Source: JBEICQ01 sp046297395 (GTDB lineage Bacteria > Bacteroidota > Bacteroidia > UBA4408). From it: a DNA stretch of 6,788 nt. Shown in pieces: positions 1 through 5,491 of the stretch (position 1 is its first letter; each line of letters begins with the position of its first letter). The translations under genes were made by a program, and so were the position numbers. The stretch lies in contig JBKCNM010000083.1 in assembly GCA_046297395.1 (NCBI GenBank), forward strand, positions 1 to 6,788, written 5' to 3'. The notes below the pieces were generated by a model that did no database searches, had not been told where the DNA came from, and worked only from the letters and a program-made list of their open reading frames with translations.

Positions 1-2501
1 ACATATAATTTACCACTCAAAACAGTGTTACGGTTATAGGTAGTTCCGTTTGCACTATGTGTGTATAAAGGGTCTGATGATGCGTGGCAACAAATAGCTG
101 GATCAATGGTAATTATTACATTGTCGGTAATAGTGCCACAACCACCTAATAAATACCAAGTAAATGTGTAAGATTGTGCTGCGTTTGTTGCAAGAGGTAA
201 GCCAAATACTTGCGTTGTCGGGCTGTTTGGGTTTGAAAATGTAATACCCGATGCTGTTGTTGTCCAATACCCCCCTGTCCCTCCTTGAGAAACAGCACCA
301 AGCGTTACATCCTGCGGATTGCAATAACTCATGTCGGGCCCAGCATCAGTTGAGGTGATGCTAGGGTCGGCAACATTGATATAGATTGTGTCTGTAAATG
401 TTGATTGACTGGAAGTTACACAACTTGAATTAGTAACCTCCCACATAAAGGCATATTGACCAGGGGTTGTTAGGGCTGATGCAGTGGCGTAATTGTTTGA
501 AATGTTTGAAATATAATCTGTTATACTAGGATCTGGAAATATTGAAAGAGGCCATCCCACTAAACTCCACTGTCCGGTTCCTACTACTGGAATATTGGCA
601 GCTAACAACACAGAAGAAGCTCCACAAGCCAAATACACAGGGCTGCCTGCACTTGCGCCATCGGCAGGCATTTGTACTTGAATGTCAATGAAAGCATCGT
701 TACTGTGGCTACATCCTCCTGCACTTGTTATTTTCACTCTATAAACGCCTGGTAATGTTAAGCCACTTAAAATATTACCTGTTAAGGTAGGTGGTGTAGG
801 AGTTCCTGTGCCAGTAAAACCAACATAAGTAAGCATGTTGCTTATTCCAATGTTTGGGAAATTGGTGTTGTTTGAATAGTATGTGTTATTCAGTAAGTTA
901 ATAACTCTAAAGGGAAGTGTTACTGAATTTTGCCCGCAAGGGAGTTGCATTTGTACTACATAAGGACTTATTGTAATTGGTGGTATTGCAGAATTTGTTG
1001 TATTATTCCAGGGTCGTGGTGCAGGGTCTTTGTCTGCCCTTGCGATAAAATTTCTATGTAAAAAGCAATTTCCCGCGGCATTATAAATATAATATGACAA
1101 ATGATAATCTACATTGGTATTAGGAAATTGAAGTGTTATTGTGGGGGTGCCATTGGAACCTGGTGCTGTAGAACCTTGAGTGCCGCTGCCGGGCACAACC
1201 GACACTCCCGAAGGTAAATCCCAATAGATATATTCGTTTGGATATGTTGGGGTTGTGCCTGTAAAAGTATAGGTGTTTGTTCCATTGCAAAAGGTAATAT
1301 TATTTATAGGTTGGGGTACTGTGATTGGTGAACTAGATAAAAATGTGATGGTAACATCATCAGAACCAGAGCCACAAGGACCAACAACAGTGTACCTAAA
1401 TGTATAACTACCTGTTTGATAATTGTTGGGACTAATATAACCGGCTGTTACAGTTGTATAAAGATTCCATTGATTTGTAATTGATGGCGGATTTACTAAA
1501 ACTGGATTTCCACCTGTTAGAGGGACATAAGTATTTGGCACATACTCCCAATAATAATAATTTGAAGGTGGAGTTCCACCACTTGAAGGATTCCAATATA
1601 CACTACCATAACCGGGGCTTGAAACATTTTGAGCATTTCCAATTGCAAAAGTTGCGGCATGGCTACAAGCACTTCTGTCTGCACCTGCCCAAACGCTGCT
1701 CGATTGGTTTGAAAAACTAATGTAAGTATTGTCGGAAGAAGAACAGCCCGTAAGCAAATTTCTTACTCGCCAAGTAAAATAACCACCATAAGCATTGGAA
1801 GCTGCATAAAGAGTTGCATTAGGATTGTGTATTTCCAAAGGGTCAATAAAGTAGTTGTTGGATGGCAATTCCCAGGTTCCTTCTTCTCCAACACCTGCGG
1901 GGTCAGCTGCCAGTTGTTGTTGATAAGCATATCCATTGAAATTGGTTGTGGTGCAACTAGACAAATTGGGTCCGGCGTTGGCAGTGGGTGTAGGAAAAAT
2001 TCTTACATATGCCGTATCGAAAATTTCCTCACAAGTTGTTGTTTTGCCTGAAAACATAAAAATGTAAAGTCCAGGCTGAGAAGGAATAGCTAGTTTTGAT
2101 TGATTGGATGAACTTACTGTTTGACCATTTGGCCAAGAAACAACTGCACTTGAAAGTGCTGCGCCTGCTTGTAAGGTAAGATTCGTGCAACTAGCTGAAA
2201 TTACGTCCCATCGTGCACTTAATAACGAAACTGAAGGGTTCCAAAGACCACTAAGATTAATGGGATCACCTAAACAAAAGTATCGTTGAGGAAAATTAAA
2301 ATTTAAACTTTGTGCATAGTTAAGGTCGACATTGCTTGCGATATTTACAACATGTGCTGTTACTGTTTGCGAACAGTTTGAAACTGGTGGGCAAATGGGT
2401 GTTTGAGCAGATGCCTTATTTGTGTAACCTACGAAAAACAAAAAAAGGCTAGGGAGAAATGTAGCAATTCTCCAGTTGTGGAATTGATTTTGGGTTTTCA
2501 T
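1..2501 (-). CDS. Large secreted Ig/PKD-like repeat surface protein (adhesin-like), N-terminal 833 residues, 3' end outside window
   Basis: I translated the minus strand from the ATG at 2501-2499 to the left edge and found 833 codons without a stop. Residues 1-32 form a signal peptide: Lys/Arg-containing start, hydrophobic core LPSLFLFFVG, and a likely cut after ASA (residues 30-32), with the mature chain starting QTPIC. The rest is rich in Thr, Ser, Asn, Gly and Tyr, has regularly spaced Cys and no membrane segment. Related units recur: NAGPNLSSC (175-183), AGADRSAC (272-279), SAGSPVYLAC (617-626) and DAGPDMSYC (719-727). Units tend to end in a beta-strand motif such as DTAYVRI (162-168), SDDVTITF (380-387), DTIYINV (704-710) or DNVIITI (793-799). 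This is the pattern of Ig/PKD-like units in Bacteroidota outer-surface proteins. A type IX sorting domain would lie beyond the edge, so that route is inferred. The ATG is chosen because the frame upstream reaches a stop (2532-2534) without another ATG. Exact function and ligand unknown. Confidence 0.88.
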   Translation of the reverse strand, partial: MKTQNQFHNWRIATFLPSLFLFFVGYTNKASAQTPICPPVSNCSQTVTAHVVNIASNVDLNYAQSLNFNFPQRYFCLGDPINLSGLWNPSVSLLSARWDVISASCTNLTLQAGAALSSAVVSWPNGQTVSSSNQSKLAIPSQPGLYIFMFSGKTTTCEEIFDTAYVRIFPTPTANAGPNLSSCTTTNFNGYAYQQQLAADPAGVGEEGTWELPSNNYFIDPLEIHNPNATLYAASNAYGGYFTWRVRNLLTGCSSSDNTYISFSNQSSSVWAGADRSACSHAATFAIGNAQNVSSPGYGSVYWNPSSGGTPPSNYYYWEYVPNTYVPLTGGNPVLVNPPSITNQWNLYTTVTAGYISPNNYQTGSYTFRYTVVGPCGSGSDDVTITFLSSSPITVPQPINNITFCNGTNTYTFTGTTPTYPNEYIYWDLPSGVSVVPGSGTQGSTAPGSNGTPTITLQFPNTNVDYHLSYYIYNAAGNCFLHRNFIARADKDPAPRPWNNTTNSAIPPITISPYVVQMQLPCGQNSVTLPFRVINLLNNTYYSNNTNFPNIGISNMLTYVGFTGTGTPTPPTLTGNILSGLTLPGVYRVKITSAGGCSHSNDAFIDIQVQMPADGASAGSPVYLACGASSVLLAANIPVVGTGQWSLVGWPLSIFPDPSITDYISNISNNYATASALTTPGQYAFMWEVTNSSCVTSSQSTFTDTIYINVADPSITSTDAGPDMSYCNPQDVTLGAVSQGGTGGYWTTTASGITFSNPNSPTTQVFGLPLATNAAQSYTFTWYLLGGCGTITDNVIITIDPAICCHASSDPLYTHSANGTTYNRNTVLSGKLY

Positions 2502-2537
2502 ATGTGAAAGGGTTAAGTAGCATTTTAATAATTACTG

Positions 2538-2567
2538 TAAATGTATAAATATTATTTAAATACCAAG
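2538..2567 (-). promoter_or_regulatory. Candidate Bacteroidota-type promoter of the surface-protein gene
   Basis: On the minus strand, TACATTTA (2545-2538) differs by one base from the TAnnTTTG -7 element. CTTG (2567-2564) lies 18 bases upstream, near the place expected for the TTTG -33 element. The ATG is about 36 bases downstream, leaving a short A+T-rich leader. No other box on this strand between 2502 and 2600 fits as well. The region is A+T-rich, so a chance match is possible. Confidence 0.35.
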
Positions 2568-2840
2568 CCTTGTTAATAATTACATGTAAGCAATTGATTA
2601 AATGGCAAATAGTGTAGCAATATTTATTCTTTAAAAGGCCAGGTGTTAATATAACACACCTTCTTTTCTTGATACCTAAGCGAAAAAATCTGAATATTTT
2701 TTCTTCCTTATGTGAAACGATTTGCCAATTACCCCACGGCCCATACACCATAAAAGAACCGGATGCAAAGATCTTGTAGTAGCATTGCGAATCCTCTTGT
2801 GCAAACAAAAAAAACAAATCAAAAAACCGAAGCCCACATT

Positions 2841-2858
2841 CCTCCCCCTTGTGGGAGG
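2841..2858. repeat. C/G-rich hairpin CCTCCC-N6-GGGAGG
   Basis: CCTCCC (2841-2846) and GGGAGG (2853-2858) are perfect inverted copies around a 6-base loop, in otherwise A+T-rich DNA. It is not followed by a T-run on the plus strand (next bases GGAGATG). On the minus strand the T-rich tract comes about 15 bases later. It resembles the small C-rich/G-rich intergenic palindromes scattered in many Bacteroidota genomes, an impression I cannot confirm from one copy. Confidence 0.45.
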
Positions 2859-2949
2859 GGAGATGTCTTACCTATTTTCATATCCATCAAAAGGATTTCT
2901 TAGCTGCAAAATGGATTACTAAATAACCCTGAAGAAAAAATTGCAACGC

Positions 2950-2978
2950 CCCCCGAAATTCCCACCAGCAAAGGAAGA
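2950..2978. repeat. Imperfect direct repeat, copy 1 (29 bp)
   Basis: This begins with CCCCCGA and ends with GAAGA. By hand alignment it matches the stretch at 3144-3172 at 24 of 29 positions without gaps; the two starts are 194 bp apart. Read on the minus strand, both copies can encode a Gly-rich peptide (AGGNFGG here, AGGNVGG in the other), so they could be diverged copies of a short repeated element or of a degraded coding fragment. Confidence 0.6.
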
Positions 2979-3030
2979 CAAAGACTTTAAGAAAAGTGGA
3001 AGTCTTGGACACTTTTTAGCCTTTGTCTTC
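2974..3030. repeat. Nested inverted repeats, possible structured RNA or hairpin
   Basis: GAAGACAAAG (2974-2983) and CTTTGTCTTC (3021-3030) are perfect 10-bp inverted copies. Inside them lie two further perfect 7-bp pairs: AAGACTT (2981-2987) with AAGTCTT (3000-3006), and AAAAGTG (2992-2998) with CACTTTT (3010-3016). The two inner pairs interlock and cannot form together, and the first also shares three bases with the outer arm. The outer arm plus the AAAAGTG pair makes one long imperfect hairpin; AAGACTT/AAGTCTT is an alternative. No known RNA family is recognised. Confidence 0.5.
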
Positions 3031-3045
3031 TGGTCAGCGCAGCTG

Positions 3046-3060
3046 ATTGCCTCGGGCAAT
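3046..3060. repeat. Short perfect hairpin ATTGCC-TCG-GGCAAT
   Basis: This is a six-base stem with a three-base loop. It sits between the nested inverted repeats on its left and the A+T hairpin at 3073-3092. There is a T-rich stretch after it on the plus strand (TTCTTGACTTTTTT), so a weak plus-strand terminator is conceivable, although no plus-strand gene feeds into it. Confidence 0.4.
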
Positions 3061-3072
3061 TTCTTGACTTTT

Positions 3073-3092
3073 TTGATTACTTTTTTAATCAA
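3073..3092. repeat. A+T hairpin TTGATTA-N6-TAATCAA
   Basis: TTGATTA (3073-3079) and TAATCAA (3086-3092) are perfect inverted 7-mers around the loop CTTTTT. The arms are A+T-only apart from one pair, so the structure is weak as RNA. It could equally be a palindromic protein-binding site, but no regulator or target gene lies next to it. Confidence 0.35.
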
Positions 3093-3143
3093 GGCGACCG
3101 ATTTATACACTTTTTTGTCCCAGCATACATCAAAAATAACCCA

Positions 3144-3172
3144 CCCCCGACATTCCCGCCGGCAACGAAAGA
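3144..3172. repeat. Imperfect direct repeat, copy 2 (29 bp)
   Basis: This is the partner of 2950-2978, with differences at positions 8, 15, 18, 23 and 25 of the unit. Its last three bases overlap the left arm of an inverted repeat (3170-3219). The DNA outside the matching 29 bases is not obviously similar between the copies. Confidence 0.6.
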
Positions 3173-3219
3173 TGATGAAAAAAAACCATCATAACAGGTT
3201 CATTTATCATTCATCATCT
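3170..3219 (-). terminator. Possible terminator region downstream of the DUF62-ABM operon
   Basis: AGATGATGAA (3170-3179) and TTCATCATCT (3210-3219) are perfect 10-bp inverted arms. On the minus strand the interior carries AACC (3200-3197), a 9-base loop, GGTT (3187-3184) and then a run of Ts (3183-3178), the order expected of a factor-independent terminator. The inner stem has only four pairs and the T-run is itself inside the larger palindrome, so this is a weak call. It lies 100-150 bases past the ABM stop codon. Confidence 0.3.
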
Positions 3220-3277
3220 CGTTTCTATTGGGATATATGATTTTAAACATATAGTAAGCATTCAAGACTTTATTTAG

Positions 3278-3307
3278 CAAGACATAAATCTCTTTTTCAA
3301 TGTCTTG
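3278..3307 (-). terminator. Hairpin just past the ABM gene, possible transcript end
   Basis: CAAGACAT (3278-3285) and ATGTCTTG (3300-3307) form a perfect 8-bp stem around a 14-base loop, extendable by a G-T and an A-T pair. The hairpin begins 12 bases after the ABM stop on the minus strand. No clean T-run follows on that strand, so it may protect or shape the 3' end rather than terminate. A related CAAGACTT lies nearby at 3263-3270. Confidence 0.4.
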
Positions 3308-3319
3308 TTTGTCGCCTCG

Positions 3320-3604
3320 CTACTGCCGTTCGGTGCTCCATGCCTCCGGCCTGATGCTGAAAAGCACTTTTGTCTGCTTCCATACCTCTTCAAAAAAGGC
3401 AGACTTGCGGTAGGCTTCCAAATACTTTTCATCCTCCCATTCAGAGTGGGTAAAAAAAAGACAAGGATCATTTTTGTCGCGCAACAACGAGAGGCTCCTG
3501 CAGCCGGGCATCGCAGCAATATGCGCCTTGCTCTGTTCAAATACTTCCAGAAAACGAATTACATTTTCAGGACGAAAGCCCATCTTTACAATGCGTACAA
3601 TCAT
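3320..3604 (-). CDS. ABM-domain (putative antibiotic biosynthesis/quinol monooxygenase-like) protein
   Basis: This 94-residue protein is a single ferredoxin-like ABM domain, the usual size for the family. Visible landmarks are the first strand MIVRIVKM, PGCRSLSLLRD (33-43), FFTHSEWED (50-58, with the conserved Trp56) and the helix LEAYRKSAFFEEVW (62-75), ending KPEAW-like at 85-89. Members are cofactor-free monooxygenases acting on quinones or polyketides, or heme-degrading enzymes, and many are uncharacterised; the substrate here cannot be told. The protein has no signal peptide or membrane segment, so it is probably cytosolic. Its ATG overlaps the TAA of the upstream DUF62 gene by one base (TAATG), which strongly supports both the start and translational coupling. 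It is the last gene of that operon. Other ATG or GTG starts in overlapping frames were discarded because only this frame gives the ABM fold. Confidence 0.9.
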   Translation of the reverse strand: MIVRIVKMGFRPENVIRFLEVFEQSKAHIAAMPGCRSLSLLRDKNDPCLFFTHSEWEDEKYLEAYRKSAFFEEVWKQTKVLFSIRPEAWSTERQ

Positions 3605-4416
3605 TATGTGAATTGAATGATAAATGAGTCGTTCTTGCGGATACCAAGCATCTCTTCAGCCGAGCCGTCCTTCACGCAGAGTTCAAGGTACCCGAGAGAA
3701 TTAAACAAGGCAATTTCCCTGCCACGGGTTTGCTGCGAAAAGGATTTCAGGATTTCCGAGAACACGGTTTTTTTGTGGATGACAGAGGCTTTTCGCCCTG
3801 CTGCCGCAAGCAGAAACTGTTCGCGATGCAAGTCACTGATGGCATTCCCGAAATAATCGATGTGGGTAATTACGCCCCTTATGCTGTCTTTGTCGGAGAA
3901 GCCGGAGAGAAAACTTCGGGTTACATACTTCTCTGTTGGTGTGCCCGGCAATTCCCGAAGACCGGAAGCAATCATACCCGCAATCAGTCCCGGCAAAATA
4001 TGCAGGGCAATAAAAGTATTTCCATAGTCCTCTTTTGCTATGGGAAGTGCGTGCAACTGATCTGGCAAATCATCAAAGATGAGCGACAGTGCACCATTGT
4101 CGAAGCTGATAAAGTAATGCTCTCTGTATTTGGCAATCAGCAATCTGATGTTTTCGTTTGCTGTAGGCGCATAACTGTTTGCACCCTCGCTCTCTCCATT
4201 GCCAATGAGCAAAAGATGAAGACTTCCCGGCGGGAAAAAACGGTATGCCTCGTTCAATACATGGGCACCGGTAAAAACATCAAAAGGCTTGATCTGGTTG
4301 CTGATGTCTATCCATTGAAAGTCCTGCGTCCTACACAAGAGTCCTCCTTTGAGCGCAGCCACATAATGATCGGTGGCGCCAAGATCGCTGGTGAGTGTAA
4401 TGATGGGCAGGTTCAT
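3604..4416 (-). CDS. S-adenosylmethionine hydrolase/halogenase family protein (DUF62, SAM hydroxide adenosyltransferase-like)
   Basis: This 270-residue protein has the usual family length (about 260-300). The N-terminal domain shows TLTSDLGATDHYV (7-19), DISNQIKPFDVFTGAHVL (37-54), FPPGSLHLLLIG (61-72) and FISFDNGALSLI (102-113). The C-terminal domain shows GVITHIDYFGNAISDL (181-196) and NSLGYLELCVKDGSAEEMLG (239-258). Relatives cleave S-adenosylmethionine with water (to adenosine and methionine) or, in a few actinobacteria, with chloride or fluoride. Where archaeal-type hydrolases carry the VDPGVG and TFHGRD motifs, this protein reads LIGNGESE and TFIALHIL, so the usual Asp and His appear absent (hand alignment). 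Activity is therefore uncertain. The start ATG follows a TACTTTTG promoter box by four bases; the frame extends 50 codons further into phoH on the opposite strand, but that extension has no family similarity. It is the first gene of an operon with the ABM gene. Confidence 0.9.
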   Translation of the reverse strand: MNLPIITLTSDLGATDHYVAALKGGLLCRTQDFQWIDISNQIKPFDVFTGAHVLNEAYRFFPPGSLHLLLIGNGESEGANSYAPTANENIRLLIAKYREHYFISFDNGALSLIFDDLPDQLHALPIAKEDYGNTFIALHILPGLIAGMIASGLRELPGTPTEKYVTRSFLSGFSDKDSIRGVITHIDYFGNAISDLHREQFLLAAAGRKASVIHKKTVFSEILKSFSQQTRGREIALFNSLGYLELCVKDGSAEEMLGIRKNDSFIIQFT

Positions 4417-4420
4417 GCTG

Positions 4421-4428
4421 CAAAAGTA
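4421..4428 (-). promoter_or_regulatory. TAnnTTTG -7 promoter box of the DUF62-ABM operon
   Basis: On the minus strand TACTTTTG (4428-4421) is an exact match to the Bacteroidota TAnnTTTG element. It ends only four bases before the ATG at 4416, so the transcript is expected to be leaderless or nearly so. No clear TTTG -33 element is visible 18-21 bases upstream. The box lies in the 52-bp gap shared with the divergent phoH gene. Confidence 0.6.
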
Positions 4429-4468
4429 AAATCTTCTTATATTGGTATCCTTAATTACTCCGATTATT

Positions 4469-5461
4469 TTGGCAGAGGTATCTTTTGAACTCACTGACAT
4501 CAGTCCGGCTGATTTTTTTGGTCCTTCCGATGTCAATCTTCGTCTCCTTGAGTCGCACTTTCCCAAGTTGAAGTTGCATGCACGCGGACAGTTTTTAAAA
4601 GCAGCCGGCGATGATCAATTGTTGGCACGCTTTGAAGGCAAGTTCCGTCAGCTGCTCGATTTTTATCACCGCTACAACCGGATGCAGCCTGCTGATGCAG
4701 AAAAAATCCTGATTGAAAACAGCAACGAAGTGCCGGAAAATGTGCTCGGACAAACTGAACTGATTCTTTTTGGTACCAGTGGTAATGCCATTCGCGCCAG
4801 AACGCCCAACCAGTTGAAACTGGTTAAGATGGTGGCCACACACGACATGGTGTTTGCCCTTGGACCTGCCGGCACAGGCAAGACCTATACAGCAGTTGCA
4901 CTTGCCGTTAGGGCACTTAAGAACAAGGAAGTGAAGCGCATTGTGCTTACCCGACCTGCAGTGGAAGCAGGGGAGAACCTGGGCTTTCTTCCCGGCGATT
5001 TCAAAGAAAAACTCGACCCCTATCTCCAGCCTCTGTATGATGCCTTGCGCGACATGATTCCGGGCGAGAAACTCAACAGCTCTCTCGAAAACGGAACCAT
5101 TCAGATTGCTCCGCTTGCATTTATGCGCGGCCGCACGCTCGACCATGCCTTTGTCATTCTCGATGAAGCCCAGAATGCCACCCGTGCCCAAATGAAAATG
5201 TTTCTTACCCGCATGGGAAACTCCGCAAGGTTTGTTATTACCGGCGACATCACCCAGATCGATCTCCCTCACCGCCAGCCATCGGGCTTGGTGGATGCAA
5301 AAAAACTATTGTGGGGCATCAAGGGCATTGGCTTTGTAGAGCTCGACGCAGCCGATGTGGTTCGCCACAGGCTCGTGCGTGAAATCATTCTCCGATATGA
5401 GGCCATGCAAAATTCCGATAAGGGAAGCAATACTGATTCCCCTGCAAACAACTCCGCATAA
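4469..5461 (+). CDS. phoH: PhoH-like P-loop ATPase
   Basis: With the start proposed here the protein has 330 residues, typical of the short PhoH/YbeZ type. The N-terminal part (about 1-100) holds the family signature DISPADFFGPSDVNLRLLESHFPKLKL in broken form: DISPADFFG (10-18) and FPKLKLHARG (31-40). The helicase-like ATPase core follows: Walker A GPAGTGKT (132-139), TRPAVEAGE-LGFLPGD (161-177), Walker B VILDEAQN (229-236), ITGDITQIDLP (257-267) and the arginine-rich VVRHRLVREI (297-306). PhoH-like proteins are cytosolic ATPases linked to RNA handling and ribosome-associated functions; the precise role is unsettled. There is no ATG near the N-terminus. TTG at 4469 gives MAEVSFELTDISP, matching where the family normally begins; TTG at 4442 is the only other candidate. 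The last 15 residues are a polar, probably disordered tail. The gene is divergent from the DUF62 gene, and tatA follows after 30 bases. Confidence 0.95.
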   Translation: MAEVSFELTDISPADFFGPSDVNLRLLESHFPKLKLHARGQFLKAAGDDQLLARFEGKFRQLLDFYHRYNRMQPADAEKILIENSNEVPENVLGQTELILFGTSGNAIRARTPNQLKLVKMVATHDMVFALGPAGTGKTYTAVALAVRALKNKEVKRIVLTRPAVEAGENLGFLPGDFKEKLDPYLQPLYDALRDMIPGEKLNSSLENGTIQIAPLAFMRGRTLDHAFVILDEAQNATRAQMKMFLTRMGNSARFVITGDITQIDLPHRQPSGLVDAKKLLWGIKGIGFVELDAADVVRHRLVREIILRYEAMQNSDKGSNTDSPANNSA

Positions 5462-5467
5462 TTTGTT

Positions 5468-5475
5468 TACCTTTG
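5468..5475 (+). promoter_or_regulatory. TAnnTTTG -7 promoter box of tatA
   Basis: TACCTTTG is an exact match to the Bacteroidota -7 consensus and lies 16 bases before the tatA ATG, within the 30-base gap after phoH. It suggests that tatA has its own promoter in addition to any read-through from phoH. The -33 region (around 5444) is not a convincing TTTG. Confidence 0.6.
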
Positions 5476-5491
5476 ACACCTCATCAACATC

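Larger units (their letters stand above)
2502..3319. other. Gene-poor intergenic stretch with repeat and hairpin remnants
   Basis: These 818 bases separate the surface-protein gene from the ABM gene, both on the minus strand. Short open frames exist on both strands (for example 2449-2817 minus, 2919-3110 minus, 2941-3240 plus). They overlap one another, show no family I recognise, and one runs into the surface-protein gene in another frame. What can be seen is a candidate promoter, diverged direct repeats, several hairpins, A- and T-tracts, and a G+C-rich hairpin at 2841-2858. This looks like accumulated intergenic repeat material or the remains of decayed genes rather than an intact gene. 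Confidence 0.6.

Noticed and set aside
1481..2051. Plus-strand short open frames (1481-1720 and 1827-2051)
   Set aside because: They are antisense shadows of the 833-codon minus-strand surface-protein gene and have no protein-like features.
2449..2817. Minus-strand 122-codon open frame ahead of the surface-protein gene
   Set aside because: It overlaps the signal-peptide region of the surface-protein gene in another frame, is rich in Lys, Ile, Tyr and Cys as expected of A+T-rich random sequence, resembles no family I know, and runs over the candidate promoter.
2950..3172. A CRISPR array
   Set aside because: There are only two diverged repeat copies 194 bp apart, with no regular spacers and no cas gene.
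3274..3540. Minus-strand 88-codon and plus-strand 103-codon frames over the ABM gene
   Set aside because: Both are other-frame readings of the ABM coding sequence, which alone gives a recognisable domain and is coupled to the upstream gene.
3730..4488. Plus-strand 252-codon open frame
   Set aside because: It lies antisense to the DUF62 gene, whose translation carries clear family motifs. The plus-strand product has scattered Cys and no recognisable domain.
4417..4566. A longer DUF62 protein starting at 4566
   Set aside because: The extra 50 residues are basic and without similarity, overlap phoH on the other strand, and lie upstream of the TACTTTTG promoter box. The family begins at the ATG at 4416.
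4595..5272. Minus-strand 225-codon open frame
   Set aside because: It lies antisense to phoH across Walker A and B. Its His/Cys-rich composition is what reverse-complement reading of a G+C-balanced gene gives.
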